From JAYZDP01 sp036337765 (GTDB lineage: Bacteria > Acidobacteriota > Thermoanaerobaculia > Multivoradales > Multivoraceae), in contig JAYZDP010000076.1 of assembly GCA_036337765.1 (NCBI GenBank), forward strand, positions 1 to 5,929: a stretch of DNA of 5,929 nt. Direction: 5' to 3'. The notes below the pieces were generated by a model that saw only the letters and a list, made by a program, of their open reading frames with translations, was not told the origin of the DNA and did no database searches. The stretch's first letter is position 1, and every line of letters starts with the position of its first letter. Below, one piece after another: positions 5,131-5,929 of the stretch. Both the position numbers and the translations under genes were made by a program.

Positions 5131-5929
5131 GCCGCTTCGCGCGCGGCGTCCCCGGTGTCCTCTTCCTCACCCCGCAGCAGATCGAGGGCACGGTTCAACG
5201 TCAGGTCCTCCAGCGATTCGCTGAGCTCGTTGAAGCTCCTGGAACGGTCCCCTACCACCAGATCGGGCTCGATGCTCTTGTTGATGGGCTCCCCGTCGGG
5301 ACCGGCGTAGAACGCTTCGGTGATCACCAGCGAGCCTCCCGCCCGGAGGCCGATCACGCGCGATCGGCCCGCGAAGCCGAAGGTCGGTTGACCGACGAGA
5401 TCCGCATCGGCACTATCGCGCAGCACCTTGGCGAAGATCTCCGAGGCGCCCTGGCAGCCGCGATCGACCAGCACGACCGTGCGCCCCGACCACGGATCCG
5501 GATCCTTCGACTCGTACGTCTCGAGCACTCCGTCACGGTTCATGAGGAACCCGAGCTCCCCGCCGGCGAAAAGCTCCGAGACCGCGAAAGCGCCGCTGAT
5601 GTCGCCCCAAGCGACACCCCGCACGTCGACCAGTAGCTCGTCGCGCTCGACACCCGTCAGGAGCTCGGCTACCTGAGCTCGCGTCGCATCGTTGAAATCG
5701 GCGATCCGAAGAATGGGGTAGCCATCGACTTCTTCGAGGGTCGCCGCCGGCGACTCAAACTCGCCGAGCTCGAGCATCATGCGCCGCGACTCCCCACCAC
5801 GCAGAATCTCGAGCTCAAACGAGGTGCCACCAGCCGACGCCAGCGCCTGCTCGATCTCCCACAGCGGCATCTCGCGTGTGGACTGGTCATCGATACGGGT
5901 GATGATGTCGCCGCGCAGGACGCCCAACT
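5127..5929 (-). CDS. S41 (CtpA-like) peptidase homologue lacking the Ser-Lys dyad, C-terminal part (5' truncated)
   Basis: The gene enters from beyond the right edge; about 266 residues are visible (numbered from the TTG codon at 5925-5927, which is probably an internal Leu). Residues 1-54 are the second part of a PDZ domain (GVLRGDIITRIDD, then ILRGGE). Residues 70-225 follow the S41 core: GYPILRIADFND, the beta strand ELLVDVR, TVVLVDRG, ASEIFAKVLRD, DLVGQPTFG, GGSLVITEAFYAGPDG and SIEPDLVV. A helical, acidic tail ends the protein (232-266). Aligned by eye to E. coli Prc/Tsp, the catalytic Ser is Gly160 and the catalytic Lys, 25 residues later, is Phe185; the supporting Asp (171) is kept. 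The usual NPGG-type oxyanion segment after DxR reads GVAWGD. I infer a catalytically inactive, perhaps binding or scaffolding, homologue. Coupling by GTGA to the yibQ-like gene mirrors the ctpA-yibQ pairing known elsewhere. The reading frame is intact, so it does not look like a decayed pseudogene. Confidence 0.82.
   Translation of the reverse strand, partial: LGVLRGDIITRIDDQSTREMPLWEIEQALASAGGTSFELEILRGGESRRMMLELGEFESPAATLEEVDGYPILRIADFNDATRAQVAELLTGVERDELLVDVRGVAWGDISGAFAVSELFAGGELGFLMNRDGVLETYESKDPDPWSGRTVVLVDRGCQGASEIFAKVLRDSADADLVGQPTFGFAGRSRVIGLRAGGSLVITEAFYAGPDGEPINKSIEPDLVVGDRSRSFNELSESLEDLTLNRALDLLRGEEEDTGDAAREAA

Noticed and set aside
5448..5456. Cys158 of the GCQG segment as a replacement nucleophile in the S41-like protein
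   Set aside because: It aligns two residues before the normal Ser position, and the general-base Lys is also absent, so there is no sequence support for a Cys-based mechanism.
4866..5636. A 256-codon plus-strand open frame antisense to the yibQ-like and S41-like genes
   Set aside because: It is antisense to two recognisable coding frames, crosses their junction, has Arg/Pro-rich low-complexity content and no motif of its own.
5127..5929. Reading the S41-like gene as a decayed pseudogene or frameshifted
   Set aside because: The frame is continuous, the flanking S41 motifs (VVLVDRG, ASEIF, PTFG, IEPD) are intact and codon use matches the neighbours. Specific replacement of active-site residues fits a pseudoenzyme better than decay.

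Overview
The window is a compact, high-G+C bacterial chromosome segment (about two-thirds G+C by eye, with strong G/C preference at third codon positions). It holds six protein-coding genes, two of them cut by the window edges. I see no RNA genes, mobile elements, CRISPR arrays or phage genes. The exported TesA-type hydrolase, the YbbP-type ten-helix permease and the membrane-anchored YibQ-type protein all imply a periplasm, so the organism is almost certainly Gram-negative. Gene content and order would fit Proteobacteria or an Acidobacteriota-like lineage; I cannot place it more precisely from sequence alone.

Layout from left to right. (1) Positions 1-196, plus strand: the 3' end of mazG (nucleoside triphosphate pyrophosphohydrolase). 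(2) Positions 177-818, minus strand: a tesA-type SGNH esterase/lysophospholipase, whose last 20 bases overlap mazG tail to tail. (3) Positions 819-918: the only real intergenic gap, a divergent promoter region with candidate -10 elements in both directions and two small hairpins in front of the next gene. (4) Positions 919-1629 and 1626-4199, plus strand: the ATPase (YbbA/LolD type) and the 857-residue permease (YbbP, FtsX/MacB superfamily) of an ABC system, joined by an ATGA overlap. (5) Positions 4204-5130, minus strand: a YibQ-like divergent polysaccharide deacetylase, convergent with ybbP across a 4-base gap. (6) Positions 5127-5929, minus strand: the C-terminal part of an S41 (CtpA-like) peptidase homologue that lies upstream of the deacetylase gene and overlaps it by GTGA.

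Two functional modules can be read. The first is the conserved tesA / ybbA-ybbP divergon: a MacB-like ABC machine that probably works on lipophilic substrates at the inner membrane, paired with a periplasmic lipid esterase. The second is a CtpA-YibQ cell-envelope pair, a gene pairing also known in other Gram-negative bacteria (envC-ctpA-yibQ type neighbourhoods), probably linked to the cell wall or envelope.

The most notable observation is in the last gene. Its S41 fold, its C-terminal motifs and the dyad-supporting Asp are recognisable, but the position of the catalytic Ser is Gly and the position of the catalytic Lys is Phe. The protein therefore looks like a catalytically dead S41 pseudopeptidase, translationally coupled to an apparently intact YibQ-family protein. 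Everything else looks like ordinary, well-conserved chromosomal housekeeping.
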